Part shown: in pieces, positions 1 through 8,677 of the stretch
How positions within the stretch are numbered: position 1 is the stretch's first letter
Layout of the letters: every line of letters begins with the position of its first letter
Assembly (NCBI GenBank): GCA_005884765.1
Contig: VAZV01000137.1
Location: 1 to 53,304 of the forward strand
DNA length: 53,304 bases
Source: Alphaproteobacteria bacterium
GTDB taxonomy: Bacteria > Pseudomonadota > Alphaproteobacteria > Rhizobiales > Xanthobacteraceae
Reading direction: 5' to 3'
Notes under the pieces: generated by a model
The model's database searches: none
Seen by the model: the letters and a program-made list of their open reading frames with translations, nothing else
What the model was told of the DNA's origin: nothing
Translations under genes and position numbers: made by a program

Positions 1-28
1 AACATTTGCTCATCTTGAACTTTTCTCA

Positions 29-49
29 GTTTGACCCGAAACGGACATT
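29..49 (+). repeat. Fragment of dispersed intergenic repeat
   Basis: The short stretch TTTGACCCGAAACGGACATT resembles the right-hand end of the 73-bp intergenic repeats found at 18354, 19215 and 20809 (TTTTGACCC followed by an A/G-rich AAGCGGACA-like end). Only the end is present, so it may be a decayed copy. The rest of positions 50-283 holds no gene I can support. Confidence 0.4.
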
Positions 50-283
50 CCTTTGCCGACGGGTCGACGTCGACGTAGAGCGGACAACACGGATTGGGTC
101 GGCATGCCCAACGATGCCGGCACCTTCCCTAGGCGAAAGTCAGATGGGCTAACGCATCCCGGTCGCGGCACGCTCAAGTGGCGGATTGCCGCCCGCCCAT
201 TAACGATCTCTTAACCATCGCAGCCTAGCGTGCGGTTACTTTTCGGTTAACAGACCGCCCGGTTCGTTCCAGGAGAACAGCCG

Positions 284-775
284 ATGCCTGCTGAAACACT
301 GACATATGCCGCACTTGGCGCCCGCCTCACAATCTCGCCGAAGGCCGCTCGTTCGCTTGCCAAACGGCTCCGGCTGCCCCGCTTACTATCGGATGATGGC
401 AAAGCATTGGTGAGCGTGGATCTCGCGGAAATACGGCATACGCCACGGCCACCAGGTCGTCGTGAGGCAGGCAACGTCGCCCTGGCGGCAAAGATCGTGG
501 CATTGCAGGCGGAGATCGCGCGGCTCGAAGCAACGGCAGCGGGTCACCGGGTCGATTTCGAGCGTGAGCGCGAGCGCGCCGATCGGATGATGGTTGAGCT
601 GCGGCAGGCGACTGCCGAGACTATGGCGGCCAAGGAGGCGGCAGCACGGCTCGAAGGTTTTCTGCGGACCGATGGCCGAACTGGCGGCTCGATTGACAGG
701 CACGGACTAGCTGCACGCCGACCCGCGCAACTAGCCGCGGACTTAGTGGCAGCGGACCGCAAGGCCTTTAGGTAG
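284..775 (+). CDS. Small HTH/coiled-coil protein of unknown role
   Basis: A 163-residue protein. Residues 5-35 look like a helix-turn-helix (LTYAALGARLTISPKAARSL, then a basic KRLRLPR). Residues about 65-125 are charged heptad-like helix rich in R, E and A and should form a coiled coil. The tail after residue 130 has low complexity. The start is ATG 284, with AGGAGA eight bases upstream. I recall similar HTH plus coiled-coil proteins as common multi-copy hypothetical genes in Bradyrhizobium. It ends 51 bp before the ftsZ paralogue and on the same strand, so the two are probably co-transcribed. DNA binding is inferred from the HTH-like segment only; no function is known to me. Confidence 0.7.
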   Translation: MPAETLTYAALGARLTISPKAARSLAKRLRLPRLLSDDGKALVSVDLAEIRHTPRPPGRREAGNVALAAKIVALQAEIARLEATAAGHRVDFERERERADRMMVELRQATAETMAAKEAAARLEGFLRTDGRTGGSIDRHGLAARRPAQLAADLVAADRKAFR

Positions 776-826
776 CAATCGATGTCCTCTCATTCCCAGC
801 TTGCCGGAGAAATCGTGAGGCAAAAA

Positions 827-2083
827 ATGACCACCATCACAGATATTCGCGAGATGAAGGCGCGCATTATCGTGTTTGGGGTCGGCGGCGCCGGCGGCAA
901 CGCCGTCAACAACATGATCACGTCCGGGCTGCACGGCGTCGAATTTATCGTCGCTAATACCGACGCGCAGGCGCTCACCATGTCGAGGGCCCAGCGCATC
1001 ATCCAGATGGGCGCCCAGGTAACCCAAGGCCTTGGAGCCGGGTCGCAGCCCGAAGTGGGGCGCGCCGCGGCGGAAGAGGCAATCAATGTGATCCGCGATC
1101 ATTTGAGCGGCGCAAACATGGTCTTCGTTACTGCCGGCATGGGCGGCGGTACTGGCACCGGAGCAGCGCCGGTTATAGCCAAGACCGCGCGTGAGCTTGG
1201 CATTCTCACCATCGGTGTTGTCACCAAGCCATTCCACTTCGAGGGCCAGCGGCGCATGCGCTTTGCCGAAGCAGGCATCGCGGAACTGCTCAAGGCGGTA
1301 GACACCCTGCTAGTCATCCCAAACCAGAACCTGTTCCGGGTGGCCAACGAGAAGACCACCTTCGCCGATGCCTTCGCGCTGGCCGATCAAGTGCTTTATT
1401 CGGGTGTGGCCTGCATCAGCGACCTTATAGTCAAGGAAGGTCTGATCAATCTCGATTTTGCGGACGTTCTCTCCGTAATGTGCGAGAAGGGCAAAGCCAT
1501 GATGGGTAGGGGCGAGGCTTCCGGCGCGAAGCGCGTGCTCAATGCCGCTGTGGCCGCAATTTCCAATCCATTGATCGAGGACCCCTCGATCAAGCGCGCT
1601 AGTGGCCTCATAATCTCCATCACCGGCGGAAAGGACCTCATGCTGTTCGAGGTCGACGAAGCCGCGACCCGCATTCGCGAAGAGGTCGATGAGGACGCCA
1701 ACATCATCGTCGGCGCCACTTTCGATGAAAGTCTGGAAGGTATCGTCCGCGTCTCGGTGGTGGCGACTGGCATCGATAATGTTGGCTCGACGCGCCAGAC
1801 GCAACCAGCGGGCTCACTCACGGAACTCGCCGGCAGGCTACGCAACGACAGCCATCGCAGCGTCGAGCCGATCGAGCGCAGTGCACCGCTGCCGCAATTA
1901 AGGAGTCCTGTGCTCCCCCCGACGACCCGCCACCCCGAAGGGCTGCCGGCAAAGCCGATTCCGGAATATGCGCGCCACGCGGCTCCGCGGAGCCTCGCGC
2001 ACGGCCGCTTCTCCGCTGTACGCAATTCGATCGAGCAAGCCGTTCTCGATATCCCGGCCTTCCTCGGCCGCAAGGCTAACTGA
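827..2083 (+). CDS. ftsZ: FtsZ paralogue (short second FtsZ)
   Basis: A tubulin-like GTPase of 418 residues. The nucleotide loop [10 protein letters not shown] lies at residues 20-29, the tubulin signature GGGTGTG at 106-112, and the T7 catalytic loop NLDFAD at 208-213, so polymer-dependent GTP hydrolysis should be possible. The C-terminal peptide [11 protein letters not shown] (408-418) resembles the FtsA-binding tail of division FtsZ. The linker (about 317-405) is short compared with the roughly 600-residue main FtsZ of this lineage. Inside the core, [13 protein letters not shown] replaces the usual RSVMREMGKAMMG, the kind of divergence expected of a paralogue. No ftsQ, ftsA or other dcw genes are adjacent. 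ATG 827 is chosen because GAGG sits six bases upstream; an in-frame ATG at 782 lacks a good site. Division FtsZ is the family role; a modulatory or specialised role here is inference. Confidence 0.93.
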   Translation: MTTITDIREMKARIIVFGVGGAGGNAVNNMITSGLHGVEFIVANTDAQALTMSRAQRIIQMGAQVTQGLGAGSQPEVGRAAAEEAINVIRDHLSGANMVFVTAGMGGGTGTGAAPVIAKTARELGILTIGVVTKPFHFEGQRRMRFAEAGIAELLKAVDTLLVIPNQNLFRVANEKTTFADAFALADQVLYSGVACISDLIVKEGLINLDFADVLSVMCEKGKAMMGRGEASGAKRVLNAAVAAISNPLIEDPSIKRASGLIISITGGKDLMLFEVDEAATRIREEVDEDANIIVGATFDESLEGIVRVSVVATGIDNVGSTRQTQPAGSLTELAGRLRNDSHRSVEPIERSAPLPQLRSPVLPPTTRHPEGLPAKPIPEYARHAAPRSLAHGRFSAVRNSIEQAVLDIPAFLGRKAN

Positions 2084-2571
2084 GCCCTCGCAAGAAACCA
2101 ATTGGCTCGTTTAAGAGTGCTGGAAGTAACCGCGGCGGGGTTATACGCCGATCGCTTTGCGAGGCGCAAAACCTGCCGACTTGCCGGTTCAACAACCGAC
2201 GAAGTTTAAGTTGGCGATCAACCGCAAGACGGCGAAAAGAGCTTAGGTTGACGATTCCGACCTCGCTGCTTGCAACTGCTGATATCCTAATTGACTAAGC
2301 TCCTGTTCCGCTTCTGCCACGTTTCTGACCTACCGGTCGAGCCGACGATGTCCGTTCGTCGCGGGCAAAGCGGACCTCCAGCTGTGCGGGCGCGCTTCTG
2401 ACAACGACCCAGGTTGCGTAAAAACGCGGGACGCATATGGTTGGTCGGTGCGAGCCGCCGCGGCTGGACCATCGCCGGCGTGCCCCGCACACGGTGCGGC
2501 GCTAGCCCTCGTGCAGAAACCGGAGCAGAGGGGTAAAATCCCAAGGGGTCCGACACCCGAGGAGCAACAAC
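2084..2571. other. Intergenic region without a supported gene
   Basis: About 490 bases after the ftsZ paralogue. Open frames here overlap each other in several phases and have no convincing ribosome site. An imperfect inverted element lies at 2350-2376 (TGTCCG and CGGACC arms) and resembles the ends of the dispersed repeat seen at 18-21 kb. I see nothing else. Confidence 0.5.
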
Positions 2572-2745
2572 ATGATCCAACGCATCCCCGAGGACTTTTC
2601 TACTGGGTTGATCGACCGCGGTCCCTTCGCGATCATGGGCGACACGATGCCGCCCCGAGATCCCGAGGAAGACGAAGAGGACGACGACGAGGACGAGGAC
2701 AGCGCCGACGAACCGCCGGTCGTGCGCGAGCCGGACGAAGACTAG
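2572..2745 (+). CDS. Very acidic 57-residue protein
   Basis: A short open frame of 57 residues starts MIQRIPEDFSTGLIDRG and ends in a strongly acidic half: residues 31-45 are almost only D and E, and the protein finishes VVREPDED. The ribosome site GAGGAG lies about eight bases before ATG 2572. There is no signal peptide or membrane segment. I recall similar small acidic proteins in other Bradyrhizobium genomes, which together with the ribosome site supports a real gene. No function is known to me; a nucleic-acid mimic or a partner-binding peptide would be guesses. Confidence 0.65.
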   Translation: MIQRIPEDFSTGLIDRGPFAIMGDTMPPRDPEEDEEDDDEDEDSADEPPVVREPDED

Positions 2746-2845
2746 ACCAGGATTAGCTCGAGGTGAGGAGCCGCGTGGTTCGGGCCGATGGCCCGACAGG
2801 ACTGCCTGATGCATCGAGCGGTGACAGGCGTTCGGCTAGCGCTCC

Positions 2846-2956
2846 ATGGACCCAATTAGGGATGGACCCAATTGGGGGTGGAGGTTCCCGCATGTGTCCT
2901 ATCTGCCGCACTGGAGACCTATCGTTCGAACCGTCCCTATTTGCCGCACTGTAGAC
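2846..2956. repeat. Short direct repeats
   Basis: Two kinds of local repeat follow each other. A 16-bp unit beginning ATGGACCCAATT is tandemly duplicated at 2846-2861 and 2862-2877 with one difference. A 21-bp unit containing TGCCGCACT occurs at 2898-2918 and again at 2936-2956 with two differences. The second copy of the first unit contains ACCCAATTGGG, reminiscent of the palindrome at 29029-29046. The region lies in the non-coding gap before the small secreted protein. Confidence 0.6.
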
Positions 2957-3035
2957 GTATTCCGACGCTCAATGCTCACGGCGGGTCTGAGGGGGCACTC
3001 TCAGCAGTTTACTGCCCTGGAGGAGAACTACCGTG

Positions 3036-3212
3036 ATGAAAATTGTGATTGTGGCGGGTGCAACGCTTGCCCTGGTGACTGCCGCTGGCGCGGCCGACCT
3101 CCCGCACCCGCAGCCCGTCTATCAAACGGCTCAAGTCGGCAAGATGCCGATTGGCAAAGCCCCGATTGGCAAGGGCCCGATCGGCAAGGGACCCGTCGTG
3201 TCGCGCTACTAG
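3036..3212 (+). CDS. Small secreted protein with PIGK repeats
   Basis: A 58-residue protein with a clear signal peptide (MKIVIVAGATLALVTAAGAA, cleavage likely after residue 20). The mature part is only about 38 residues and ends in the repeated unit PIGK(A/G): MPIGK-APIGK-GPIGK-GPVVSRY. ATG 3036 is preceded by GGAGGAG about ten bases upstream. Related tiny exported proteins with GK-rich repeats occur in Bradyrhizobium as far as I recall, but no function is established. The gene lies 59 bp before another exported protein on the same strand, so the two may share a transcript. Periplasmic location is inferred from the signal peptide. Confidence 0.65.
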   Translation: MKIVIVAGATLALVTAAGAADLPHPQPVYQTAQVGKMPIGKAPIGKGPIGKGPVVSRY

Positions 3213-3271
3213 TACGCGGATTGACCGAGATCTGGTTGATCTGACTTTTGTCGTCGACGGTGGGGCGAAGC

Positions 3272-3973
3272 GTGGAAAATAGACCGAAGAGATCAGGACT
3301 ATGCTTGCTTGCGGGATTCGCCCTCGCGGTTCTGCTTCAGTGCGAAATCCAATCCGCTGCTGCACGCGAGATTGACACGCGCACCGGTTCGGAACGTTTC
3401 ATTTCCCAGAAGCGGGAGGTCCACAAGCGCACCGCCGATGCGAATGCGCTTGTCGCCAGTGAGCCTGAATCGAAACCGGCGCCACAGTCTCTTCGAAGGC
3501 CGGGGTCGGGATCCGCAAAGGGCCCGTACTACGTTGATTTCAGAGCCAGAACGGCGGCGAGCTGGGGACACGCTTTCGTCTGGTATGGGAAGACGAGCGA
3601 GCGAGAAGTTGAAGTCGCGGGCCTAACCCCTGCGGGAGACACCCTGGCTTATATGGCTGGTTATTTGATGTGGGTGCCGTCCGAGACCGGCGCAAGTTAC
3701 GGCGACCTTGATCCGCAATACCTGACCGCCAGTTACCGCGTTTACTTGAACGAGCCGGACGCAAAACGGGTTTTCGCATACATCAAAAAATTACAAGCGA
3801 GTTCACCGGTCTGGAATGCCGAAATATCCAATTGCACGTCGTTTATCGGTGACATCGCAAATTTCATGGGATTGAAAGTTCCTCACCGCTGGCAGCGTCC
3901 TGAAGAGTACGTGAACAGTCTGAAAGCGATGAATGGTGGGCGCCCGATCGTCCACCTGACCTCGGCACAATAG
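3272..3973 (+). CDS. Secreted protein with permuted papain-like motifs
   Basis: A 233-residue protein if it starts at GTG 3272, which has GGGG six bases upstream; a TTG at 3248 is also in frame but has no ribosome site. Residues 7-31 form a signal peptide. After a low-complexity spacer, the domain at about 85-215 contains WGHAFVWYGK (His 100) and SNCTSFIGDIANFMGL (Cys 188). A His before an NC-x-S-F motif is the order seen in circularly permuted papain-fold families (NlpC/P60-like, LRAT-like, DUF4105). The protein could therefore be an exported cysteine amidase or peptidase acting on cell wall or lipid, but this fold assignment is inference from two motifs. No close named family is recognised. 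Confidence 0.75.
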   Translation: MENRPKRSGLCLLAGFALAVLLQCEIQSAAAREIDTRTGSERFISQKREVHKRTADANALVASEPESKPAPQSLRRPGSGSAKGPYYVDFRARTAASWGHAFVWYGKTSEREVEVAGLTPAGDTLAYMAGYLMWVPSETGASYGDLDPQYLTASYRVYLNEPDAKRVFAYIKKLQASSPVWNAEISNCTSFIGDIANFMGLKVPHRWQRPEEYVNSLKAMNGGRPIVHLTSAQ

Positions 3974-4126
3974 CTCGCGCTCGTCGTTGGCCCTCAAAGA
4001 TTGAGCCTTCGGCCACGGCGCGACAGACGCCCGAGAACCTGCGAAATGCGTTTTCGCATTCGGCTTTGCGATCTCCAGCATTCGTTAACCAGCTCCCGGT
4101 AGCGTGCCCGCGACGGAGAGTTGCAC

Positions 4127-4321
4127 ATGGACATGATGAGCATGGTGACCAGTCTGCTGGCCGCGCAAGCGGGCAACACGCAGACGCAGGTCGCCGTGAC
4201 CATCCTGAAATCCAATGCCGACGCGGAGAAGTCCGCGGTGTTGACGCTGTTGGGGGCCGGCACCCCCTCGCTCGCCAATGTCGGCGCGGGTATCGGCGGC
4301 AACCTCAATATCTCGGCCTAA
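4127..4321 (+). CDS. YjfB-like putative motility peptide
   Basis: A 64-residue protein, MDMMSMVTSLLAAQAGN..., predicted helical through residue 40 with a Gly-rich tail. The layout (MDM-S-V, AAQ, then QVAVTILKSNADAEKS) resembles the YjfB family of small putative motility proteins (PF14070), which are known only by association with flagellar genes. There are no flagellar genes in this window. ATG 4127 is chosen because GGAGAG lies six bases upstream; an upstream TTG at 4121 would overlap that site. The last four bases overlap the end of tlpA on the other strand, so the two genes converge tail to tail. Confidence 0.6.
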   Translation: MDMMSMVTSLLAAQAGNTQTQVAVTILKSNADAEKSAVLTLLGAGTPSLANVGAGIGGNLNISA

Positions 4322-5007
4322 AACCCCGCCGCGGCCGGCTGAACCGCCGCCTTGATCAGCTTGATAGCGTCGTCGCTGCCCCATTCCGCGGGGCCGGCAA
4401 TGGTGCCGATCTCGCAGCCCTGGCCGTCCACCAAGACCGAGGTCGGCATCCCCAGCGCCCGGCCTATCTGCTTAAGATCCTGGAAAACCTTGGCTTTCTC
4501 GTCACTGAAATAGCCAAGCCTAGTCAGATTGGCCTCTTTGAGGAAATTCTTCGGTTTTTCGGGGTCACGGGTGTCGATGTTGATGGCGACCACCTCGAAA
4601 TTCGGCCCTCCAAGCTTCGTTTGCAGGTGCTCCAGCGCCGGCATTTCCTTGCGGCAAGGCACGCACCAGGTGGCCCACAGGTTCACCAGCACGGTCTTTC
4701 CGCGCCAGTCGGAGAGCTTCCTGGGCTTGCCGTCGGCATCCTGGAAGGTCAGGTCCGGCACCCGCAACGGCGCCTTCGCCATGGTCAGCGCCGCGACTTC
4801 CCCGTGCGCCAGGGGCGCGACCTTGCGCGCCACATCGACCGCTCCCCGGCAAGCGGGATCACCGGGCGCGTTGGGCGTGAGGCCGCCGACCCCGTAGACG
4901 GCGGCAAATCCGATGGCCACCCCGATCACGACCGCCCCGATCGCAAACGGAATCCGGCGCGTGGCGGCCGCGGTGGGTGTGGGTTGTCCAGGCATATCGT
5001 TTGTCAT
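4318..5007 (-). CDS. tlpA: TlpA, membrane-anchored thiol-disulfide oxidoreductase
   Basis: A 229-residue protein with an N-terminal membrane anchor (about 20-41) and a periplasmic thioredoxin-like domain from about residue 80. The redox motif WCVPC is at 114-118, and a cis-proline loop appears as GMPTSVLV near the C-terminus. Cys 53 and the Cys in DGQGCEIG match the extra structural disulfide known for Bradyrhizobium TlpA. In B. japonicum, TlpA reduces the copper-site cysteines of cytochrome oxidase subunit II and its copper chaperone ScoI, and is needed for cytochrome aa3 assembly. It is divergent from argH with about 117 bp between the starts, an arrangement I recall from relatives. Confidence 0.95.
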   Translation of the reverse strand: MTNDMPGQPTPTAAATRRIPFAIGAVVIGVAIGFAAVYGVGGLTPNAPGDPACRGAVDVARKVAPLAHGEVAALTMAKAPLRVPDLTFQDADGKPRKLSDWRGKTVLVNLWATWCVPCRKEMPALEHLQTKLGGPNFEVVAINIDTRDPEKPKNFLKEANLTRLGYFSDEKAKVFQDLKQIGRALGMPTSVLVDGQGCEIGTIAGPAEWGSDDAIKLIKAAVQPAAAGF

Positions 5008-5124
5008 TCGCTATCAGTTACGGCTATGCAGAGCCTATATTGCCGACGGTTCGGGACCAAAAGCGCGTGCGGCGCGCATTCCGTTTCGGCGTGACGTTGA
5101 ACGGCAGATCATGAGCAGCAAGTC

Positions 5125-6522
5125 ATGAGCAACAAGATGTGGGGCGGCAGGTTTTCCGAACGCCCCGACGCGATCATGGAGGAAATCAACGTCTCCATCG
5201 ACGTCGATCGGCACCTTTACGCCCAGGACATTGCCGCGTCCAAGGCCCACGCAGCGATGCTCGCCGCGCAAGGCATCATCACGGCCGTTGATGCAAAAAA
5301 TATCGCCAAGGGTCTAGACACGATTTTGTCAGAAATCGCCAAGGGATCGTTCGATTTCAAGCGCGCGCTGGAGGACATTCACATGAATGTCGAGAACAGG
5401 CTGGGCGAATTGATCGGTCCCGCCGCAGGCCGGCTGCATACCGCGCGCTCGCGCAACGACCAGGTGGCGACCGATTTCCGCCTCTATGTCCGCGACACGA
5501 TCGATGAATTGGATGCGGCGCTGGCCGCGTTCCAGGGCGCGCTGGTCGAGCGGGCGATCGAGCATGCCGCGACCGTGATGCCGGGCTTTACCCATCTGCA
5601 GACCGCGCAGCCGGTGACGTTCGGCCATCATCTACTCGCCTATGTCGAGATGGCGTCGCGCGACCGCGGCCGCTTCGCCGACGCACGCAAACGTCTCAAC
5701 GAGTCACCACTGGGCGCGGCCGCCCTTGCCGGTACCTCGTTTCCAATCGACCGGGAGGCGACCGCGCGGGCGCTCGGCTTCGAGCGGCCGATGGCCAATT
5801 CGCTGGATGCGGTTTCCGACCGCGATTTTGTCCTGGAGACGTTGTCCGCGGCGGCGATCGCCGCGGTGCATCTGTCGCGCTTTGCCGAGGAGATCGTGAT
5901 CTGGACCTCGCCGCTGGTCGGCCTGGTGCGGCTGTCGGACAAGTTCACCACCGGCTCCTCGATCATGCCGCAGAAGCGCAATCCGGATGCGGCCGAACTG
6001 GTACGCGCCAAGACCGGGCGGGTGATCGGCGCGCTCACCGCGCTCTTGATCGTGATGAAGGGCCTGCCGCTCGCCTATCAAAAGGACATGCAGGAAGACA
6101 AGGAGGGCGCGATGGAGGCGCTCAGTGCGCTGTCGCTTGCGGTCCGCGCCATGACCGGAATGGTCGGAGATCTCACGCCCGATGACGCGCGGATGAAAGT
6201 TGCCGCCGGCGGAGGCTATGCCACTGCGACCGATCTTGCCGACTGGCTGGTGCGGACCTTGAAGATGCCGTTCCGCGACGCCCATCACGTCACCGGGCGC
6301 ATCGTGGCGTTGGCCTCGAAAGAGGGCGTCGCCTTGCACGAATTGCCGCTGAAGGCGATGCGGGAGGTCGAACCAAAGATCACGGCGGAGGTCTTCAACG
6401 TCCTTTCGGTGGAGGCGTCGGTGAAGAGCCGGACGAGCTTTGGCGGCACCGCGCCGAAGAACGTGCTGGCGCAAGCCAAGGGCTGGCTGAAGCGCCTCGA
6501 AAAGGAGCAAAAATTTGATTGA
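5125..6522 (+). CDS. argH: Argininosuccinate lyase
   Basis: A 465-residue enzyme of the fumarase/aspartase superfamily that splits argininosuccinate into arginine and fumarate, the last step of arginine synthesis. Visible motifs are TARSRNDQ (106-113), [10 protein letters not shown] (154-163) with the catalytic His, and the signature [11 protein letters not shown] (277-287). Length is normal for the family. ATG 5125 overlaps by four bases the stop of a five-codon open frame (5111-5128, MSSKS), which may load ribosomes onto the start. It leads the group argH-lptM-lysA; lptM begins about 90 bp downstream. Confidence 0.97.
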   Translation: MSNKMWGGRFSERPDAIMEEINVSIDVDRHLYAQDIAASKAHAAMLAAQGIITAVDAKNIAKGLDTILSEIAKGSFDFKRALEDIHMNVENRLGELIGPAAGRLHTARSRNDQVATDFRLYVRDTIDELDAALAAFQGALVERAIEHAATVMPGFTHLQTAQPVTFGHHLLAYVEMASRDRGRFADARKRLNESPLGAAALAGTSFPIDREATARALGFERPMANSLDAVSDRDFVLETLSAAAIAAVHLSRFAEEIVIWTSPLVGLVRLSDKFTTGSSIMPQKRNPDAAELVRAKTGRVIGALTALLIVMKGLPLAYQKDMQEDKEGAMEALSALSLAVRAMTGMVGDLTPDDARMKVAAGGGYATATDLADWLVRTLKMPFRDAHHVTGRIVALASKEGVALHELPLKAMREVEPKITAEVFNVLSVEASVKSRTSFGGTAPKNVLAQAKGWLKRLEKEQKFD

Positions 6523-6614
6523 GGACTTAAATTTCGCTGCAATTCCATGGCCATCCTGCTCTCGCCAGGACAGGGCAATCTTTGTATGGTGCGGCCCGCA
6601 TTGGGGATTTCATC

Positions 6615-6899
6615 GTGACTAGCAAGTCGGGCCCGGCAGCTTCGGGATGGGCGATTGTTCTGATGAGCGCGGCTTTGCTCGCGCTCGCAGGCTGCGGGCG
6701 CAAGGGACCCTTGGACCTGCCGCCGAGCGCGAGCTATCCATCAACGGCCAATGCCGCAGCCTCGCCTGACAGCGAAGCGCAAGCCGCAAGCAAACCGAGC
6801 GTGTTCAATCCGAGTTATGGAGCCGACGCGCCGCCGACCGCCCCCAAAGGCAACAAGCGGCCCTTCGCTCTCGACCCGCTGCTCGGGCCGGAACATTAG
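6615..6899 (+). CDS. lptM: LptM-like small lipoprotein
   Basis: A 94-residue lipoprotein. A hydrophobic signal segment is followed by the lipobox LALAGC and then GRKGPLDLPP, the hallmark of the LptM/YifL family that sits between argH and lysA in many proteobacteria. In E. coli, LptM helps LptD maturation at the outer-membrane lipopolysaccharide translocon; that role is carried over by family. The mature part is a Pro/Ala/Ser-rich tail. I prefer the GTG start at 6615; an ATG at 6582 would put an unusual extension before the signal peptide. It stops two bases before the lysA start, so the two are coupled. Confidence 0.85.
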   Translation: MTSKSGPAASGWAIVLMSAALLALAGCGRKGPLDLPPSASYPSTANAAASPDSEAQAASKPSVFNPSYGADAPPTAPKGNKRPFALDPLLGPEH

Positions 6900-6901
6900 T
6901 C

Positions 6902-8167
6902 ATGAATCACTTCGACTATCGCAACGGCGTGCTTCACGCCGAGGCGGTCAATCTGTCCGATCTCGCCGACACCGTCGGCACGCCGTTCTATTGCTATTCG
7001 ACGGCGACGCTGGAGCGGCACTTTCGCGTCTTCACCGAAGCCTTCGCCGGAGAGAAGATCCTCGTCTGTTATGCCATGAAGGCCAATTCCAACCAGTCGG
7101 TGCTGCGTACGCTGGCCAAGCTCGGCGCCGGCGCCGACGTGGTCTCGGGCGGTGAATTAAAGCGCGCGCTGGCGGCCGGCATCAGCCCGCAAAAAATCCT
7201 GTTCTCAGGCATCGGCAAGACCGAAGCCGAGCTGCGCGCGGCACTTTCCGCCGACATTCTCTGCATCAATATCGAGTCCGAGCCCGAGCTCGAATTGCTG
7301 TCGCGGCTTGCGGTCGAGGCCGGCAAGACCGCACGGATCTCGGTCCGGATCAATCCCGATGTCGATGCCGGCACCCACGCCAAGATCTCGACCGGGAAAT
7401 CCGAGAACAAGTTCGGCATTCCGCTCAGCCATGCCCGCGAGGTTTATGCCCGCGCCGCAAAGCTGCCGGGGATCGAGGTGACCGGCACTGATGTGCATAT
7501 CGGCAGCCAGATCACTGATCTTGGCAAAATGGACACCGCGTTTCGGATCCTGTCGGAGTTCGTGCAGACGCTGCGCGCCGACGGCCACACCATCTCGCAT
7601 GTCGATTTCGGCGGCGGGCTCGGCATTCCCTATTACATGGATCGCGAAGCCCCTCCCGCGCCGGACGCCTATGCCGAGATGGTCAAGCGGGTGACGCATA
7701 ACCTCGGCTGCACGCTGATGTTCGAACCGGGGCGGATGATCGTCGGCAATGCCGGTATTCTCGTCACCCGCGTGATCTATGTGAAGCACGGCGAAGCCAA
7801 GAATTTCGTCATCATCGATGCCGCGATGAACGACCTGATCCGCCCTACGCTCTATGAGGCCCACCACGACATCCTGCCGGTGGTGCAGCCCGCGCCGGGT
7901 GCGAACCGGGTTGTCGCCGACGTGGTCGGGCCGGTCTGCGAAAGCGGCGATTACCTTGCGCTCGACCGCACCCTGTCCGAGCCGAAGCCCGGCGACCTCC
8001 TGGCGGTCATGACCGCCGGCGCCTACGGCGCGGTGCAGTCCGGCAGCTACAATACCCGCGCGCTGGTGCCCGAAGTGCTGGTCAAGGACGATCAATACGC
8101 GCTGGTGCGCCCTCGCGTCGAAGTCGAGGCGCTGATTGCGATGGACCGCCTAGCGCCGTGGCTGTGA
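6902..8167 (+). CDS. lysA: Diaminopimelate decarboxylase
   Basis: A 421-residue PLP enzyme (alanine racemase-like barrel, group IV decarboxylase) that makes lysine from meso-diaminopimelate. The PLP lysine lies in VCYAMKANSN (Lys 60). HIGSQI, FGGGLG and FEPGR(M) phosphate- and substrate-binding motifs follow, and GPVCESGD holds the catalytic Cys of the partner subunit. Length and start (ATG two bases after lptM) are typical. It ends the argH-lptM-lysA group; a REP-like hairpin follows in the gap before the convergent toxin gene. Confidence 0.97.
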   Translation: MNHFDYRNGVLHAEAVNLSDLADTVGTPFYCYSTATLERHFRVFTEAFAGEKILVCYAMKANSNQSVLRTLAKLGAGADVVSGGELKRALAAGISPQKILFSGIGKTEAELRAALSADILCINIESEPELELLSRLAVEAGKTARISVRINPDVDAGTHAKISTGKSENKFGIPLSHAREVYARAAKLPGIEVTGTDVHIGSQITDLGKMDTAFRILSEFVQTLRADGHTISHVDFGGGLGIPYYMDREAPPAPDAYAEMVKRVTHNLGCTLMFEPGRMIVGNAGILVTRVIYVKHGEAKNFVIIDAAMNDLIRPTLYEAHHDILPVVQPAPGANRVVADVVGPVCESGDYLALDRTLSEPKPGDLLAVMTAGAYGAVQSGSYNTRALVPEVLVKDDQYALVRPRVEVEALIAMDRLAPWL

Positions 8168-8176
8168 ATTGGCGTC

Positions 8177-8199
8177 GTTCCCGCGAAGGCGGCGGGAAC
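8177..8199. repeat. REP-like hairpin between convergent genes
   Basis: GTTCCCGC (8177-8184) and GCGGGAAC (8192-8199) form a perfect 8-bp stem with a 7-base loop. The surrounding text (CGTTCCCGCGAAGGCGG, then CCCATAACCAC) is a palindromic intergenic repeat I recall from Bradyrhizobium genomes. It sits between the ends of lysA and the toxin gene and may act as a transcription barrier for both. Confidence 0.6.
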
Positions 8200-8245
8200 C
8201 CATAACCACAAAACTTGATGCTGTGCAAAGTTGCGGATCCGCGGA

Positions 8246-8677
8246 TCATGGCTCGTCCTTCCACGGGTTCAAATCCGGCGTGCGGGCCCTTTCATAATCG
8301 TCAGTGTCCCGCGTTACCACCGTCAGCCCATGCTGGAGCGCCGTTGCTGCGATGATGAGGTCCGGCTGGGAGAAGGTATGGCCCGCTTTGCGACCATCTT
8401 CCACGAGCAGCCGCCATTTGAACATGATGTCTTCGGTAATCGCGAGCACGCGCTCCTCGAACATCGGCCTAACCTTGTGCGCGAGCCAATCTTGGAGCTC
8501 CGCGCGGCGGCCGGCATCGACGACGAGTTCGATGCCGAACCGGATTTCGGCGAAAGTCACGGCGCTGACGTAGAGAAGCTCGAGCGGCTGAGCGTTTACG
8601 AATCCGAGGACCTTGCGTTCAGGCTTGCGGCGCCGAAGTTCGGAGAGGACGTTGGTGTCGAGCAGCCAACCGGTCAA
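8246..8677 (-). CDS. vapC: PIN-domain toxin, VapC/FitB type
   Basis: A 143-residue PIN-domain protein, presumably a metal-dependent RNase. The acidic residues expected of the active site are visible: Asp in LLDTNVLSELRR, Glu in SAVTFAEIRFGIE, Asp in SQPDLIIAATA and Asp in VTRDTDDYE. It begins with TTG 8677, overlapping the antitoxin stop by four bases, which implies translational coupling. Family members are usually toxins that cut specific tRNAs or rRNA and are neutralised by the upstream antitoxin; the target here is unknown. Confidence 0.9.
   Translation of the reverse strand: MTGWLLDTNVLSELRRRKPERKVLGFVNAQPLELLYVSAVTFAEIRFGIELVVDAGRRAELQDWLAHKVRPMFEERVLAITEDIMFKWRLLVEDGRKAGHTFSQPDLIIAATALQHGLTVVTRDTDDYERARTPDLNPWKDEP

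Noticed and set aside
4066..5094. 342-codon plus-strand frame opposite tlpA
   Set aside because: Antisense to a gene with a clear thioredoxin motif; basic low-complexity translation.
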